From Enterobacteriaceae bacterium (GTDB lineage Bacteria; Pseudomonadota; Gammaproteobacteria; Enterobacterales; Enterobacteriaceae), in assembly GCA_022712475.1 (NCBI GenBank), contig JALAGK010000103.1:1-6989 (forward strand): a stretch of 6,989 nucleotides of DNA, given 5' to 3'. The notes beneath the pieces were generated by a model. The model did not search any database, was not told the origin of the DNA, and saw nothing but the letters and a program-made list of their open reading frames with translations. Shown here piece after piece: positions 5,645 through 6,989 of the stretch. Made by a program: the position numbers and the translations under genes. Within the stretch, counting starts at the first letter, position 1. Each line of letters starts with the position of its first letter.

Positions 5645-6847
5645 GTGCAAAGCGTTGATGTGGCAATTGTCGGTGGCGGCATGGTAGGGCTGGCCCTGGC
5701 CTGCGGTCTGCAGGGCAGTGGTCTGCGTATTGCGGTGCTCGAGCAGCAGGTAGCGGAAAAACTGGACAGCAACGCTCCCCCCGCGCTGCGTGTGTCGGCA
5801 ATCAACGGCGCCAGCGAAAAACTGCTTACCCGACTTGGCGTCTGGAATGCGATTGAGGCGCAGCGTGCCAGTTGCTATCACGGCATGGAGGTCTGGGACC
5901 GCGACAGCTTCGGGCGCATCAGCTTTGAAGACAGCAGCTTCGGCTTCAGTCACCTGGGGCATATTGTCGAAAACGCCGTGATTCACCAGGCGCTGTGGGA
6001 AAAAGCGCAAAGTTATGCGGATATCACGCTACTGGCTCCTGTTGAAATGCAGCAGATTGCCTGGGGTGAGAACGAGGCGTTTCTTACGCTCAAAGACGGT
6101 ACCATGCTGACAGCCCGACTCGTGGTGGGGGCCGACGGCGCGCACTCCTGGTTGCGCCAGCAGGCGGATATCCCGCTGGCGTCCTGGGATTATCGTCATC
6201 ACGCGCTGGTGGCGACCATTCGCACTGCCGAGCCGCATGATGCCGTCGCACGCCAGGTTTTCCACGGCGATGGCGTACTGGCTTTCCTGCCGCTAAGCGA
6301 TCCTTATCTGTGCTCTATTGTCTGGTCGCTGTCGCCGGACGAGGCCGCACGGATGCGTGAAGTGGATGATGAAATTTTCAACCAGGCGCTGACGGTGGCG
6401 TTTGATAACCGTCTGGGCTTGTGTCAGGTAGAGAGTGAGCGCCAGGTATTTCCGCTGACGGGGCGTTATGCGCGCCAGTTTGCCGCCCACCGGCTGGCGC
6501 TGGTGGGCGATGCCGCTCACACCATTCATCCGCTGGCCGGGCAGGGAGTAAACCTCGGTTTTATGGATGCCGCAGAGCTCATTGCCCAGGTACGCCGCCT
6601 GCATGAACAGGGCAAAGATATTGGTCAGTATCTCTATCTGCGCCGCTATGAACGCAGCCGCAAGCACAGCGCAGCGCTGATGTTGGCGAGTATGCAGGGC
6701 TTTCGCGAGCTGTTTGCAGGCAGTAATCCGGCGAAAAAACTGCTGCGTGATATTGGCCTGAAGCTCGCCGATACATTACCTGGGGTAAAACCTCAGTTGA
6801 TTCGCAAGGCGTTGGGGCTCAACGACCTGCCGGACTGGCTGCGCTAA
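5645..6847 (+). CDS. ubiI: 2-octaprenylphenol C5 hydroxylase UbiI (formerly VisC)
   Basis: UbiI hydroxylates C5 of octaprenylphenol, the first oxygen-dependent ring hydroxylation of ubiquinone synthesis, in the same Ubi complex as UbiH. It is 400 residues, the E. coli length. The FAD motif is GGGMVG (10-15) with Glu33 (VLEQ); the early fingerprint is LRVSAIN (48-54). The DG motif is VVGADGAHSWL (160-170), and the second FAD motif is LVGDAAHTIHPLAGQGVNLG (286-305) with the normal GD pair. The C-terminal part LLRDIGLKLADTLPGVKP (366-383) and the end LNDLPDWLR are the UbiI-specific tail. The N-terminus, MQSVDVAIVGGGMVGL, is that of E. coli UbiI. It uses a GTG start with AGGAGAG upstream. Last gene of the operon; it is paralogous to the preceding ubiH, with the three FAD motifs in the same order, presumably by an old duplication. 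Confidence 0.97.
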   Translation: MQSVDVAIVGGGMVGLALACGLQGSGLRIAVLEQQVAEKLDSNAPPALRVSAINGASEKLLTRLGVWNAIEAQRASCYHGMEVWDRDSFGRISFEDSSFGFSHLGHIVENAVIHQALWEKAQSYADITLLAPVEMQQIAWGENEAFLTLKDGTMLTARLVVGADGAHSWLRQQADIPLASWDYRHHALVATIRTAEPHDAVARQVFHGDGVLAFLPLSDPYLCSIVWSLSPDEAARMREVDDEIFNQALTVAFDNRLGLCQVESERQVFPLTGRYARQFAAHRLALVGDAAHTIHPLAGQGVNLGFMDAAELIAQVRRLHEQGKDIGQYLYLRRYERSRKHSAALMLASMQGFRELFAGSNPAKKLLRDIGLKLADTLPGVKPQLIRKALGLNDLPDWLR

Positions 6848-6858
6848 ATCCGTCTGTG

Positions 6859-6885
6859 CGCCCCTTCCGCTAGCTGAAAGGGGCG
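6859..6885 (+). terminator. Hairpin after ubiI, possible operon end
   Basis: The 8-base arms CGCCCCTT (6859-6866) and AAGGGGCG (6878-6885) enclose an 11-base loop, 11 bases after the ubiI stop. It is followed by ACTCCTCATTTG rather than a clean T-run, so it may be a weak or Rho-assisted terminator or a 3' stability stem. The stem is certain, the termination role is not. Confidence 0.5.
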
Positions 6886-6989
6886 ACTCCTCATTTGAAA
6901 TATTCTAATCCCACACCTTATTTCGCATTAGTTTTTCTAATTTAAAGAAATGCCAGATGTAGCATTTTTGTTTATGTTTTTGTCAAAAA
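6886..6989. promoter_or_regulatory. AT-rich region, probably distal part of the gcvTHP control region
   Basis: No gene is seen. The stretch is strongly AT-rich compared with the flanking genes. It carries CTAAT at 6905-6909, the inverted repeat ATTAG-TTTTT-CTAAT at 6927-6941 and a TTTTTG-T-CAAAAA palindrome at 6977-6989. In E. coli, gcvT follows ubiI, and its long upstream region binds GcvA (core CTAAT) and Lrp (AT-rich). By synteny I infer the same here, but gcvT itself is outside the window. Confidence 0.45.

Noticed and set aside
1..6989. Search for mobile elements, phage genes, CRISPR arrays, toxin-antitoxin pairs or defence genes
   Set aside because: Nearly all of the window is explained by conserved core genes in their usual order; no transposase, integrase, direct-repeat array or atypical island was seen.

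Overview
The window is a piece of the conserved core chromosome of an enterobacterium (order Enterobacterales; close to Enterobacteriaceae, genus not resolved). The gene order serA > | < fau < ssrS(6S RNA) < zapA | ygfB > pepP > ubiH > ubiI > is that of the Escherichia coli serA to gcv region. Protein lengths also match E. coli (ZapA 109, UbiH 392, UbiI 400 residues), and the proteins look like close orthologues of the E. coli ones. E. coli comparisons here are from memory, not from an alignment run.

Layout. Positions 1-1042 hold the 3' five-sixths of serA (serine biosynthesis), closed by a strong intrinsic terminator at 1067-1091. Converging on it from the right is a minus-strand unit read zapA (2317-1988), 6S RNA (1945-1762), fau (1743-1141). 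A 166-bp divergent promoter region (2318-2483) separates zapA from the plus-strand operon ygfB-pepP-ubiH-ubiI (2484-6847). That operon has a GC-rich hairpin between ygfB and pepP, a 4-base overlap pepP/ubiH and a 14-base gap ubiH/ubiI. The last 142 bases (6848-6989) hold a hairpin just after ubiI, then AT-rich DNA. Its position and its CTAAT motifs suggest the distal part of the gcvTHP control region.

How the genes fit together. UbiH and UbiI are paralogous FAD-dependent, oxygen-using hydroxylases acting on different ring positions of ubiquinone precursors. PepP is a cytosolic aminopeptidase for Xaa-Pro N-termini. YgfB is a conserved UPF0149 protein of poorly defined role. On the other strand, ZapA stabilises the FtsZ ring. 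6S RNA sequesters sigma-70 RNA polymerase in stationary phase, and fau is carried on the same precursor and recycles 5-formyltetrahydrofolate. SerA, Fau and the adjacent glycine-cleavage region share a one-carbon/serine-glycine theme.

I see no mobile element, CRISPR array, phage gene, tRNA or rRNA, and no sign of an undescribed system. The points worth a second look are modest: loss of the Gly-Gly hinge in SerA, compensatory base pairs in 6S RNA, a fau start without a Shine-Dalgarno sequence, an intercistronic hairpin, and a LysR-type inverted repeat after ubiI.
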